This document shows positions 1 to 5,650 of a stretch of 5,650 nucleotides of DNA, piece by piece. The position numbers and the translations under genes were made by a program. Under the pieces are notes generated by a model. It was not told the origin of the DNA and searched no databases. It saw only the letters and a list, made by a program, of their open reading frames with translations. The DNA comes from JASJGK01 sp033791585 (GTDB lineage: Bacteria > SAR324 > XYD2-FULL-50-16), in NCBI GenBank assembly GCA_033791585.1, contig JASJGK010000097.1, positions 1-5,650 of the forward strand, given 5' to 3'. Position 1 is the first letter of the stretch. Each line of letters opens with the position of its first letter.

Positions 1-635
1 GCAGCGCCAGTTGATGAAGGAATAATGTTTTGTCCTGCACCACGACCGCCTCTCCAATCTTTCATTGAGGGACCGTCTACCGTCTTTTGTGTGGCTGTTG
101 TAGCGTGAACTGTAGTCATCAAGCCTTCAACGATAGTGAAATTGTCATGCAAAACCTTGACCACAGGAGCCAAACAGTTGGTTGTACAAGATGCATTTGA
201 AACTATATCCATGTCATTTGTGTATTTTTCTTGGTTTACACCCATAACAAACATAGGTGCATCAGCAGAAGGTGCAGAGATAACAACATGCTTAGCTCCA
301 GCTTTTCTATGTAAACCCGCTTTTTCTAGGGTCGTAAAAAGGCCTGTTGCTTCTAAAACATAATCAGCACCAATTTCGTCCCACTTTAAATTAGCAGGGT
401 CACGCTCAGCTGAGACGCGGATTTTGTTGCCATTGACGATCAAAGAGCCATCTTTTACCTCTACTTCACCGTCAAATCTTCCATGGCTAGAATCATATTT
501 TAACATATAGGCCATGTAATCAATATCAATTAAATCATTAATACCTACAACTTGGATGTCTTTTCTCGTTGTCATCACACGAAAAGCTAAACGCCCAATA
601 CGGCCAAAACCGTTGATCCCAATCTTAATAGTCAT
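1..635 (-). CDS. gap: Glyceraldehyde-3-phosphate dehydrogenase, N-terminal part (3' end outside window)
   Basis: Cytoplasmic glycolytic enzyme that oxidises glyceraldehyde-3-phosphate with phosphate and NAD+ to 1,3-bisphosphoglycerate. The 211 visible residues read cleanly. The Rossmann motif GFGRIGR is at residues 9-15. INDL at 32-35 puts an Asp (D34) at the end of the second beta strand, which in this family favours NAD over NADP. The active-site motif SNASCTTNC carries the catalytic Cys150, and the HATTATQKTVDGPS stretch carries the catalytic-base His177. RGGRGAGQNIIPSSTGA follows at 195-211, where the reading runs off the window. Family members are about 330-340 residues, so roughly the last third is missing. 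The ATG at 635 is chosen because the family begins right before the (T/V)KIGINGFGR segment and AGGA sits six bases upstream. An in-frame ATG at 653 would add six residues but lacks a ribosome site. Any pgk partner would lie beyond position 1. It is transcribed divergently from the 924-2396 gene. Confidence 0.97.
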   Translation of the reverse strand, partial: MTIKIGINGFGRIGRLAFRVMTTRKDIQVVGINDLIDIDYMAYMLKYDSSHGRFDGEVEVKDGSLIVNGNKIRVSAERDPANLKWDEIGADYVLEATGLFTTLEKAGLHRKAGAKHVVISAPSADAPMFVMGVNQEKYTNDMDIVSNASCTTNCLAPVVKVLHDNFTIVEGLMTTVHATTATQKTVDGPSMKDWRGGRGAGQNIIPSSTGA

Positions 636-641
636 TTTTTG

Positions 642-645
642 TCCT
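642..645 (-). promoter_or_regulatory. Ribosome binding site of gap (AGGA)
   Basis: On the minus strand AGGA stands six bases before the ATG at 635, a normal Shine-Dalgarno distance. It decides the start: the alternative in-frame ATG at 653 has only an AT-rich leader without a purine-rich box. Confidence 0.6.
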
Positions 646-767
646 AATTTCATAAAGTTAGTTTTCAATCAGATTAACAAATTTTTCTTACTTTTAATAG
701 CTGATTTTTACCTTTTTCAAGATCAAACAAAAAAACATTCTTATTTGCTGGTACAGTTTAATTTTTA

Positions 768-797
768 AAGACATTTTCACTAAAAATATTCTATACT
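768..797 (+). promoter_or_regulatory. Candidate promoter for the 924-2396 gene, within the 636-923 spacer
   Basis: AAGACA (768-773, four of six to TTGACA) and TATACT (792-797, five of six to TATAAT) are separated by 18 bases, which is acceptable for a vegetative sigma factor. It would give a leader of about 120 bases. A second TATAAA at 876-881 is closer to the gene but has no matching upstream box. The spacer is very AT-rich, so chance matches are expected. The rest of 636-923 shows no ORF with family character and no RNA gene. The gap promoter must also lie here, but no minus-strand pair stands out. Confidence 0.25.
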
Positions 798-923
798 TTT
801 AACCATAAGGCATTAGGGTTGCATTTAACATAGGGTACCAAGGTAAAAAACCAAAGTAACGTATTTATTTAAGAGTATAAAGCGCTCTAAGCAGATTCTT
901 AGCTCAAAACTTTTGCAAAAGAC

Positions 924-2396
924 ATGGAAGAAAACCAAGACTCACCCGTAGAAACTGAAGAGAAACCGCCAATAGAAGATGAATCTGCGTCTGTTGAAGT
1001 TGAAACAGAAGCCGAAGAACTAAGTGACGAGGAAAAGGCCGAACAAAAGGCTGTAGAAGATGCTAGCAAAAAGAAAGCTGCAGAAAAGAAGAAGAAGTTA
1101 AGCCTCTTACCTAAGGATTTCTCTCTAAGACTTGCCACAAGAATCACTACCATCAACGAAAGAGAGATGGATGATCACGTGGCTAACTCTAGAGTAGCGG
1201 ATCTTGTCTACCGTAACATGAAGGACCCCGAGATCCACGGGCACCTTCTTGAATCCTTAGAAATTCTACTCGAAAATAAAGACACTCAAAGATATGCTGC
1301 AAAAGTTTGGGTTTCTCTTATTTGGGGCCAAGATGAACACCGAGAATATGAAGATTATGTAACAAGTGTGGTTCAATCCTGTGCCAGTGGTCATTTAAGA
1401 AACATTAAAGAACTTTGGACTGACGAAGATTCAGGTAAAACCTTCTCCTACTTTGCCAAGATCATCGGGGAATGTTTCATTCAAATGATGAAGATTTCCA
1501 GTGAGCTGTATGATTCGATTACGGAAATTTTTACCCAGATGATCCGCATCGAAATGACTCGCGACCTTAAGAAAAAAGAAGAGGCCGAAAAGAAAAAGAA
1601 ATTACCTAGGGGGCAAAAGGTTGAAGATGAATCTAACTTTAATCCCAAAAAGCTTTATGATGACGTTGTCGATTACATCTCTATGCGTGGAGATTTCCGC
1701 TCCGATACGTTAAACCAGAAAAACCCGAATGAATTTATCTTGGTTTTAGCAGACCGCATGCGGTCTACAAGGCGTTATGTAATCCAAGATATCATGAACA
1801 GATTCGCTCTAGACAAGAAAAAACAGCTAGAAAAAGAGCTAAAAGAAAGAGAAGCTAGTGCAGAAGAAGTTATCCAAGCGGCCAAACCCTATAACCATGG
1901 GTTATATTTGTATTGGGTCGAAAAACGTTACAACTTTAAATATTTAGCCGTAGAAAAGGTGCGTGTAACCCTAGAGATTATGGGGTTTATGTTGGGCATC
2001 ACAGGCATAGGCGCCGCTTATTTGCAAATGGTGGAGTTGAGTATTTTGGAATCTCTGTTGGCAGCAGCCATGATGTTTGGTTTTGCCAAGTTGTTTTGCA
2101 GCAGGTTAGTGTTCTTACCCTTTTACCCAAAGGATGTAACGGCAGAATTAGAAGAAGATGTAGGCCTTTACACACCGATCTTTAGAAAAATGTCTGGCTC
2201 TCAGATGAATAGTTTTATTTCCAAGCAGATTAGGCAGCCTGAAAACAATCTTCTTTTGCATTTACTGCCAGAGTACATGAAATATGTATTTGCTGTAATG
2301 CCTGATCGATCAAATATCTTGATGAACAAAGAAGAAGTAAATGAAATGTTGGAACGATTGGAATCTAATATCAGTAAATTTCAGCGTGGCGGGTAA
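924..2396 (+). CDS. Unrecognised 490-residue membrane protein with charged N-terminus
   Basis: I do not recognise the family. Residues 1-47 are very acidic and rich in Glu, Ser and Pro, which suggests disorder. They are followed by a lysine-rich patch at 49-58. Residues 60-212 look like a helical domain rich in charged and aromatic residues. A second Lys/Glu linker at 214-230 closely resembles the first, and then comes another helical region (240-345) with a Lys/Glu coiled-coil-like part at 297-312. Two hydrophobic stretches, about 348-370 and 373-398, could form a tight membrane hairpin. Basic residues flank both sides (K345 and R347 before, R394 and K403 after), so by the positive-inside rule both the long N-terminal part and the roughly 90-residue tail would be cytoplasmic. 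No signal peptide, Walker motif, metal site or enzyme motif is visible. The ATG at 924 is the only reasonable start because TAG is in frame at 900-902. The Shine-Dalgarno is poor. Length, codon use and a clean frame make it a real gene; function is unknown. Confidence 0.88.
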   Translation: MEENQDSPVETEEKPPIEDESASVEVETEAEELSDEEKAEQKAVEDASKKKAAEKKKKLSLLPKDFSLRLATRITTINEREMDDHVANSRVADLVYRNMKDPEIHGHLLESLEILLENKDTQRYAAKVWVSLIWGQDEHREYEDYVTSVVQSCASGHLRNIKELWTDEDSGKTFSYFAKIIGECFIQMMKISSELYDSITEIFTQMIRIEMTRDLKKKEEAEKKKKLPRGQKVEDESNFNPKKLYDDVVDYISMRGDFRSDTLNQKNPNEFILVLADRMRSTRRYVIQDIMNRFALDKKKQLEKELKEREASAEEVIQAAKPYNHGLYLYWVEKRYNFKYLAVEKVRVTLEIMGFMLGITGIGAAYLQMVELSILESLLAAAMMFGFAKLFCSRLVFLPFYPKDVTAELEEDVGLYTPIFRKMSGSQMNSFISKQIRQPENNLLLHLLPEYMKYVFAVMPDRSNILMNKEEVNEMLERLESNISKFQRGG

Positions 2397-2460
2397 TTTT
2401 AAATCGGCAAAATATAAAGGTTCTGAAAATTAAGGCTACAAAAAGCCATTAAGGCACTCC

Positions 2461-3276
2461 CTAGTTCCCCTGCCTGTAGTCATTAGCTTCAATCACCACA
2501 AAATCACTCATCTCTTGTAGCCTAGAATAAACACGACCCATAACCCTTTCCTTTAGTGTTTCCACCTTTATAACTTCACTTTTTAAAGGGCTAGCATCTT
2601 GGTAACTTGTAGACTTTTTATTGGTGTAGTTTGTTGTGAAATAAGTAGTTTTTTGCATATTGTATCTTAAAGAAATAATCTGATCTAAGATCTGGATTTC
2701 CCAATCGCTTTTCCTTCCCTTGCCCAGTTCATCGATCACTAAAATTTCTACCTTAGAAAGGCGCTCTAAAAGCTGTGCTTCACTTATTCCCTTATCATAG
2801 CCACTTTTTACTTCGCTCAAAAGGGCTGTAAATTCCCTAAATAAACAGCTTATTCCATAGTTAAGGGTGTATTCTCTTAGTAAAGATGAAACCAATCGAG
2901 TTTTACCCACACCAACCCCGCCCATAAATAAAAGGCCCTTCCAATGGCCTTTTTTAAAGTTTTTAGGGCTAGCCTTAGCCATGTGTAAGGCTTCGGCCAA
3001 GGAATCATTATGTAAAGTTTGGAAGTTACTCAAGGTGCAATCAAAAAATTGCGCAGGAATTTCAGTTTGATTAAAGAGCTGGATTTTAAAATCAATATCC
3101 TTGCAACTACATGTTTCCTGGTACTCTCGGCCTGCGTCATCTTTGGTGAAGATTACGCCATCACCACCGCATTTTTGACAATGGTTAAAACAACGGTCAC
3201 ACCTTTTGGCCATTGTAAACCACCCTTCGGGGAAGGTTTCGATTTGAGTACCATTGCACTTGGCGCATTTTGCCAT
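2461..3276 (-). CDS. DnaC/DnaI-like AAA+ ATPase with N-terminal cysteine cluster
   Basis: Probable ATPase of the DnaC/DnaI/IstB group, whose best-known members load the replicative helicase DnaB onto DNA. Its 271 residues divide in two. Residues 1-60 hold eight cysteines in four pairs: C4/C7, C26/C29, C33/C36 and C56/C58. This suggests one or two zinc sites, and the CQKCGGDG part resembles a DnaJ-type knuckle. The AAA+ domain follows: Walker A GGVGVGKT (119-126, Lys125), Walker B ILVIDE (178-183, Asp182/Glu183), the sensor-1-like TTNYT (214-218), and an arginine-rich ERVMGRVYSRL (243-253) where the family has its arginine finger. Bacillus DnaI also has a zinc-binding N-terminal domain, so a helicase-loader role is reasonable. 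IstB-type transposition helpers share the ATPase fold, but no transposase (istA) or inverted repeats lie nearby. The gene stands alone, converging with the 924-2396 gene and diverging from rpiB. The start at 3276 is supported by AGGA eight bases upstream and by the cysteines beginning at residue 4. Confidence 0.9.
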   Translation of the reverse strand: MAKCAKCNGTQIETFPEGWFTMAKRCDRCFNHCQKCGGDGVIFTKDDAGREYQETCSCKDIDFKIQLFNQTEIPAQFFDCTLSNFQTLHNDSLAEALHMAKASPKNFKKGHWKGLLFMGGVGVGKTRLVSSLLREYTLNYGISCLFREFTALLSEVKSGYDKGISEAQLLERLSKVEILVIDELGKGRKSDWEIQILDQIISLRYNMQKTTYFTTNYTNKKSTSYQDASPLKSEVIKVETLKERVMGRVYSRLQEMSDFVVIEANDYRQGN

Positions 3277-3284
3277 TATTTTAA

Positions 3285-3288
3285 TCCT
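3285..3288 (-). promoter_or_regulatory. Ribosome binding site of the DnaC-like gene (AGGA)
   Basis: On the minus strand AGGA lies eight bases before the ATG at 3276, inside an AT-rich leader. With gap, this is one of only two genes in the window with a recognisable Shine-Dalgarno box. Confidence 0.55.
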
Positions 3289-3387
3289 GATTTTTTGAGA
3301 GCTACAAGTATCTAATTTTATGGGTGTTTACTGCAAAACAAAAAAGCCCTACTTGCCTAAATTATTCATTAGGAGATAGCATTTAAA

Positions 3388-3415
3388 TTGTGTTGTCGCT
3401 AGTCCTATCTATAAA
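3388..3415 (+). promoter_or_regulatory. Candidate promoter of rpiB
   Basis: TTGTGT (3388-3393) and TATAAA (3410-3415, five of six to TATAAT) are spaced by 16 bases. Transcription would begin near 3422, leaving almost no leader before a TTG at 3425 and only about 15 bases before the ATG at 3437. The -35 box matches TTGACA in only three positions. AGATAG (3374-3379) and CTATCT (3405-3410) form an inverted repeat that brackets the -35 region and touches the -10; an operator role is conceivable but unproven. The divergent DnaC-like gene must also have its promoter in this spacer (3277-3436), though no good minus-strand pair is apparent. Confidence 0.3.
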
Positions 3416-3436
3416 ATTTAATCCTTGAAAACTACC

Positions 3437-3877
3437 ATGACGTCTGAAATTATCCCCATTGGTTCTGATCATGCAGGCTTTACCTTAAAGGCCAAGATCA
3501 TAGAACTTTTAAAAAACCATGGCTTTGTCCCACAAGATGAAGGTTGTTATGATGAATCTTCTGTCCATTACCCGCAAATTGGTAAACGAGTGGCCAGCCT
3601 TGTAGCCGAAAACAGGGTAAAAAGGGGGATTTTGATCTGTGGAACGGGCATTGGCATGTCTATAACCGCCAATCGGTTTAAGGGTGTTAGAGGGACCTTA
3701 TGTCACGATGAATCCACTGCTTCTATGGCCAGGGAACACAATGATTCTAATCTTTTGGTTTTAGGTGCTAGGGTATTGAGTGAAGATTTAGCCTTGAAGA
3801 TTGTCCAAACTTGGTTAGACACTCCCTTTGCAGGTGGCCGCCACCAAGATCGCCTTAATATGATCGAAGAAAACTAA
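3437..3877 (+). CDS. rpiB: Ribose-5-phosphate isomerase B
   Basis: Cytoplasmic aldose-ketose isomerase of the RpiB/LacAB family, interconverting ribose-5-phosphate and ribulose-5-phosphate in the non-oxidative pentose phosphate pathway. Counting from the ATG at 3437 it has 146 residues, close to the 149 of the E. coli enzyme. SDHAG is at 10-14. GILICGTGIGMSI (64-76) contains the expected catalytic Cys69 and the anion-binding loop. CHDESTASMAREHNDSN (89-105) includes His102, matching the ring-opening histidine. GGRHQDR (133-139) supplies the phosphate-binding arginines. All key residues are present. A TTG at 3425 in the same frame would add MKTT. Neither start has a clear Shine-Dalgarno; I prefer the ATG because family members start five to nine residues before the SDHAG motif. 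In several former deltaproteobacteria rpiB lies directly upstream of glyA. Here a chemoreceptor gene on the opposite strand separates them. Confidence 0.95.
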   Translation: MTSEIIPIGSDHAGFTLKAKIIELLKNHGFVPQDEGCYDESSVHYPQIGKRVASLVAENRVKRGILICGTGIGMSITANRFKGVRGTLCHDESTASMAREHNDSNLLVLGARVLSEDLALKIVQTWLDTPFAGGRHQDRLNMIEEN

Positions 3878-3883
3878 ACCTCT

Positions 3884-3905
3884 AAAAAAAGGACGATTTA
3901 TCCTT
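3884..3905 (-). terminator. Probable intrinsic terminator of the chemoreceptor gene
   Basis: Read on the minus strand, AAGGA and TCCTT form a five-base-pair stem with a seven-base loop (3889-3905). A run of seven T follows, whose first two bases are the last two of the stem (3890 down to 3884). It lies about 54 bases after the chemoreceptor stop, in the convergent gap with rpiB. The stem is short, so it may be weak. In the plus direction the hairpin is followed only by GTCTTAT, so service to rpiB is less likely. Confidence 0.4.
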
Positions 3906-3958
3906 GTCTTATAGCCCTTATTATTTCGAGATAGGCCTTCGGCAATAAAAGTTTGCAG

Positions 3959-5104
3959 CTAGTATGTGTATTTTTGCAGTTGGCCACGCGCCTCTGCAAT
4001 CTGCATGGCCAAATCATCGGTGTTGTTTTCTAAGTCAGAAGCGGCTTTTTCAATCCCATCAATGGCATTTGTCAAGGCTTGGATCTCGCCTGCAATGGCC
4101 TGCAATTCTTTGGTTTGTTTTACACTACCCTCGTAGACACCCTCTAGCTTAACAGCAGAATTCATAGCATCTTTCACCACACCTTCTAGCTGTTCTTGGG
4201 CCTGTTTACCCACAACTTGTCCCTTTTGAGAAAGCTCATGTATTTTTCTAGCACCAGTATCGGCTCTACCTGCCAGAGCACGAACCTCATCTGCAACCAC
4301 CGCAAAACCCTTTCCATACTCGCCCGCTTTAGCGGCCTCGATTGCAGCATTTAAAGAAAGAAGATTTGTTTGCTCTGCAATATCGTTGATCACAGAAATA
4401 GATTTGATGATTTGGTCCATCTGGGTCATGGCATCGCCAATAGAGCTACCTACTCCATGTAGTTGCGAAGAGCTAATTTTTGCACCAGAAACTGCAGCAG
4501 AGAGACTTTCGATGTTCTCCATTAACTGGCTCATCACCTTTTCAAAATTGCTATTCATGTGAGATAAGTTACTGGATTGTTCTGCCGCAACGCCTTTCAA
4601 CAATTCACTTGACCCTTGGAACATAGAATAAAATTCTGCCATTTCACTGTTATTATTGAGTAAATCACCAATCATCTTCTGCAGACCACCAATACAACTT
4701 GCAAACTGGGCACCAAATGGGGTTGCCTTTGCTGCGACTAAGTCCCCTTTTTCTAGTGCCTCTGACATATCATTTTTAGCATTGGAAATAGCAATAATTT
4801 CTACATGTAATGTCTTTCCTATTTCATTCAAAGCTTTTAAATAATCTGGAAAGTGATCTTCACTGATCTTCCCTCTTTGAAAGTCTTCAAAAAGTTGGGT
4901 GACAGCCTGAGTTTGATTCGTCTTGTTGTCACTACCCTGCATTCCACTTAAAAGTGTAGGAATTAGCGCAGCCACAAGGACTAAGGTCAAGATGAAAAAT
5001 TGGGTAAAGCCACCTTTAAGAACGAAGGCAGAAAGTAGGGCAAGAGCAATTAATCCCATGGATAAAGAGAAAAATGCAGTTTTAATGGTTGAATTAGAGA
5101 TCAT
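3959..5104 (-). CDS. Methyl-accepting chemotaxis protein without periplasmic sensor domain
   Basis: Membrane-anchored chemoreceptor that would signal through CheW and the histidine kinase CheA to bias motility. Two hydrophobic segments (about 9-29 and 34-54) are separated by only a few residues (KGGFTQ), so essentially nothing is exposed outside the membrane. Residues 60-170 form a helical cytoplasmic stretch without a recognisable PAS or other sensor motif. The signalling domain follows, with the hallmark hairpin tip at 240-280: NDIAEQTNLLSLNAAIEAAKAGE and then GKGFAVVADEVRALAGR, nearly the consensus. The long coiled-coil return arm runs to about 355. The protein ends LQKYTY without a CheR/CheB-tethering pentapeptide. 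At 381 residues it is short for a receptor, which fits the lack of an ectodomain. A HAMP domain is not evident, though divergent HAMP cannot be excluded. The start at 5104 places the first membrane segment right after a short MISNSTIK; the Shine-Dalgarno is weak. No che or other motility gene lies beside it. Confidence 0.93.
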   Translation of the reverse strand: MISNSTIKTAFFSLSMGLIALALLSAFVLKGGFTQFFILTLVLVAALIPTLLSGMQGSDNKTNQTQAVTQLFEDFQRGKISEDHFPDYLKALNEIGKTLHVEIIAISNAKNDMSEALEKGDLVAAKATPFGAQFASCIGGLQKMIGDLLNNNSEMAEFYSMFQGSSELLKGVAAEQSSNLSHMNSNFEKVMSQLMENIESLSAAVSGAKISSSQLHGVGSSIGDAMTQMDQIIKSISVINDIAEQTNLLSLNAAIEAAKAGEYGKGFAVVADEVRALAGRADTGARKIHELSQKGQVVGKQAQEQLEGVVKDAMNSAVKLEGVYEGSVKQTKELQAIAGEIQALTNAIDGIEKAASDLENNTDDLAMQIAEARGQLQKYTY

Positions 5105-5133
5105 ATTTTATCTTGGCTTTAGATTTACATAAT

Positions 5134-5162
5134 TGTATATATTTATATAGGAATATTGTAAA
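5134..5162 (-). promoter_or_regulatory. Candidate sigma-70-type promoter of the chemoreceptor gene
   Basis: On the minus strand TTTACA (5162 to 5157, five of six to TTGACA) and TATACA (5139 to 5134, four of six to TATAAT) are separated by exactly 17 bases. Transcription would start near 5127, giving a leader of about 23 bases. It is the best-formed promoter in the window, but the surrounding DNA is very AT-rich. Confidence 0.4.
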
Positions 5163-5248
5163 GAACTTAACCAATAAATGATTAGTATTTTTAAAAGGGA
5201 AAAAAATTCAATCCTTTAGAATTTATAGATCTTATTCAATTTGTCTGC

Positions 5249-5277
5249 TTGCCAAATTTTGGGCGCTCAGTTAAAAA
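5249..5277 (+). promoter_or_regulatory. Candidate promoter of glyA
   Basis: TTGCCA (5249-5254, five of six to TTGACA) and TAAAAA (5272-5277, four of six to TATAAT) are separated by 17 bases. This predicts a start near 5284 and a leader of about 59 bases containing a run of nine or ten A. The -35 box overlaps a small palindrome, CCAAA-T-TTTGG (5252-5262). No known riboswitch structure is recognisable in the leader. The remainder of the 5105-5342 spacer holds nothing else that I can support. Confidence 0.3.
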
Positions 5278-5342
5278 TGAACTTACAGGAAAAATTCCCT
5301 TAAAAAAAAAGCCGTTTCAGACACCCTAACAGTTACAATCCC

Positions 5343-5650
5343 ATGAAAGATATAAAAGCCTTTGATCCAGAGTTACAAAATGCAATTGATTTAGAGCACC
5401 ATAGACAAATTGACAAGCTGGAATTGATTGCCAGCGAGAACATTGTTTCTTCCCGTGTACTTGAAGCTACTGGCAGTGTACTAACCAATAAATATGCTGA
5501 AGGTTACCCTGGAAAGCGTTACTATGGTGGCTGCGAACATGTTGATTTAAGTGAGCAATTGGCTATAGACCGTGCCTTAGAAATTTTTGGTGCTGATCAT
5601 GCTAATGTACAGCCTCACTCAGGCTCCCAAGCAAACATGGCTGTTTATTT
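5343..5650 (+). CDS. glyA: Serine hydroxymethyltransferase, N-terminal part (3' end outside window)
   Basis: Cytoplasmic PLP-dependent enzyme that transfers the hydroxymethyl group of serine to tetrahydrofolate, giving glycine and 5,10-methylenetetrahydrofolate. It is the main one-carbon source in most bacteria. The 102 complete codons in the window show the family N-terminus. LELIASENIVS (27-36) contains the conserved active-site Glu32. TNKYAEGYPGKRYYGG (48-63) contains the substrate-loop tyrosines (Tyr51, Tyr60 and Tyr61). VQPHSGSQANMAVY (89-102) is where the enzyme grips the PLP phosphate. Full-length enzymes are about 410-430 residues, so three quarters lies beyond the window, including the PLP lysine. 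The ATG at 5343 is the only nearby in-frame start and gives the usual 25-residue lead before LIASEN. No Shine-Dalgarno box precedes it. TACAAT at 5334-5339 is too close to the start to be its promoter unless the transcript is leaderless. Confidence 0.97.
   Translation, partial: MKDIKAFDPELQNAIDLEHHRQIDKLELIASENIVSSRVLEATGSVLTNKYAEGYPGKRYYGGCEHVDLSEQLAIDRALEIFGADHANVQPHSGSQANMAVY

Noticed and set aside
899..1156. Minus-strand open frame opposite the start of the 924-2396 gene, rich in Ser and Phe
   Set aside because: It is the complement of the acidic and lysine-rich codons of the plus-strand gene (GAA/AAG read backwards as TTC/CTT), and shows no family character.
2434..2447. GGCT/AGCC hairpin between the two convergent genes, with an ATTAAGGC direct repeat (2429-2436 and 2448-2455)
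   Set aside because: The stem is only four base pairs and neither side has a proper T run, so I do not call a terminator. The eight-base repeat is too short in AT-rich DNA to mean much.
2461..3276. IstB, the helper ATPase of an IS21-type insertion sequence
   Set aside because: No istA-like transposase or terminal inverted repeats are present, and the cysteine-rich N-terminus fits a DnaI-like loader better.
3356..3373. CCTAA/TTAGG inverted repeat with an eight-base loop upstream of rpiB
   Set aside because: It is a five-base stem in AT-rich DNA with no T run in either direction; a chance occurrence is likely.
5102..5130. Flagellar sigma-28 promoter before the chemoreceptor gene (GCCAAGATAA on the minus strand resembles GCCGATAA)
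   Set aside because: Two extra bases interrupt the -10 element, no TAAA box lies at the right distance, and transcription would start at or inside the start codon.
5278..5342. Riboswitch (glycine, tetrahydrofolate or SAM type) in the glyA leader
   Set aside because: The predicted leader is only about 60 bases, mostly A-rich, with no conserved core or strong stems. GGAA/TTCC at 5288-5298 is a trivial hairpin.

Overview
The window is AT-rich chromosomal DNA, roughly 40% GC by eye. It holds six protein-coding genes, two of them cut by the window edges. Central-metabolism genes (gap, rpiB, glyA) lie beside a DnaC-type AAA+ ATPase, a membrane chemoreceptor and one unrecognised membrane protein. 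The gene content is that of a motile Gram-negative bacterium. An rpiB/glyA neighbourhood together with a methyl-accepting protein is compatible with the Bdellovibrionota or another former deltaproteobacterial lineage. That placement is an inference from gene content and I hold it loosely. I see no insertion sequence, phage gene, CRISPR array, tRNA or rRNA.

Layout. 1-635 (minus) is the N-terminal two thirds of glyceraldehyde-3-phosphate dehydrogenase. 636-923 is a divergent intergenic region. 924-2396 (plus) encodes a 490-residue unrecognised protein with a charged N-terminus, two lysine-rich linkers and a membrane hairpin near its C-terminus. It converges, with a 64-base gap, on 2461-3276 (minus), a DnaC/DnaI-like ATPase with an N-terminal cysteine cluster. 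A second divergent region (3277-3436) leads to rpiB (3437-3877, plus). rpiB converges on the chemoreceptor gene (3959-5104, minus), and a probable terminator for the chemoreceptor lies between them. A third divergent region (5105-5342) precedes glyA (5343 to the window end, plus).

Transcription strands alternate at every gene, so no two genes in the window can form an operon. Each must have its own promoter, and the three divergent spacers (288, 160 and 238 bases) are where the promoters must lie. The metabolic genes serve glycolysis (gap), the non-oxidative pentose phosphate pathway (rpiB) and serine/glycine/one-carbon metabolism (glyA). The other three genes have no evident functional link to them or to each other. 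I found no convincing new multi-gene system. The items most worth a second look are the unrecognised 490-residue membrane protein, the cysteine-rich head of the DnaC-like ATPase, and the chemoreceptor with no external sensing domain.
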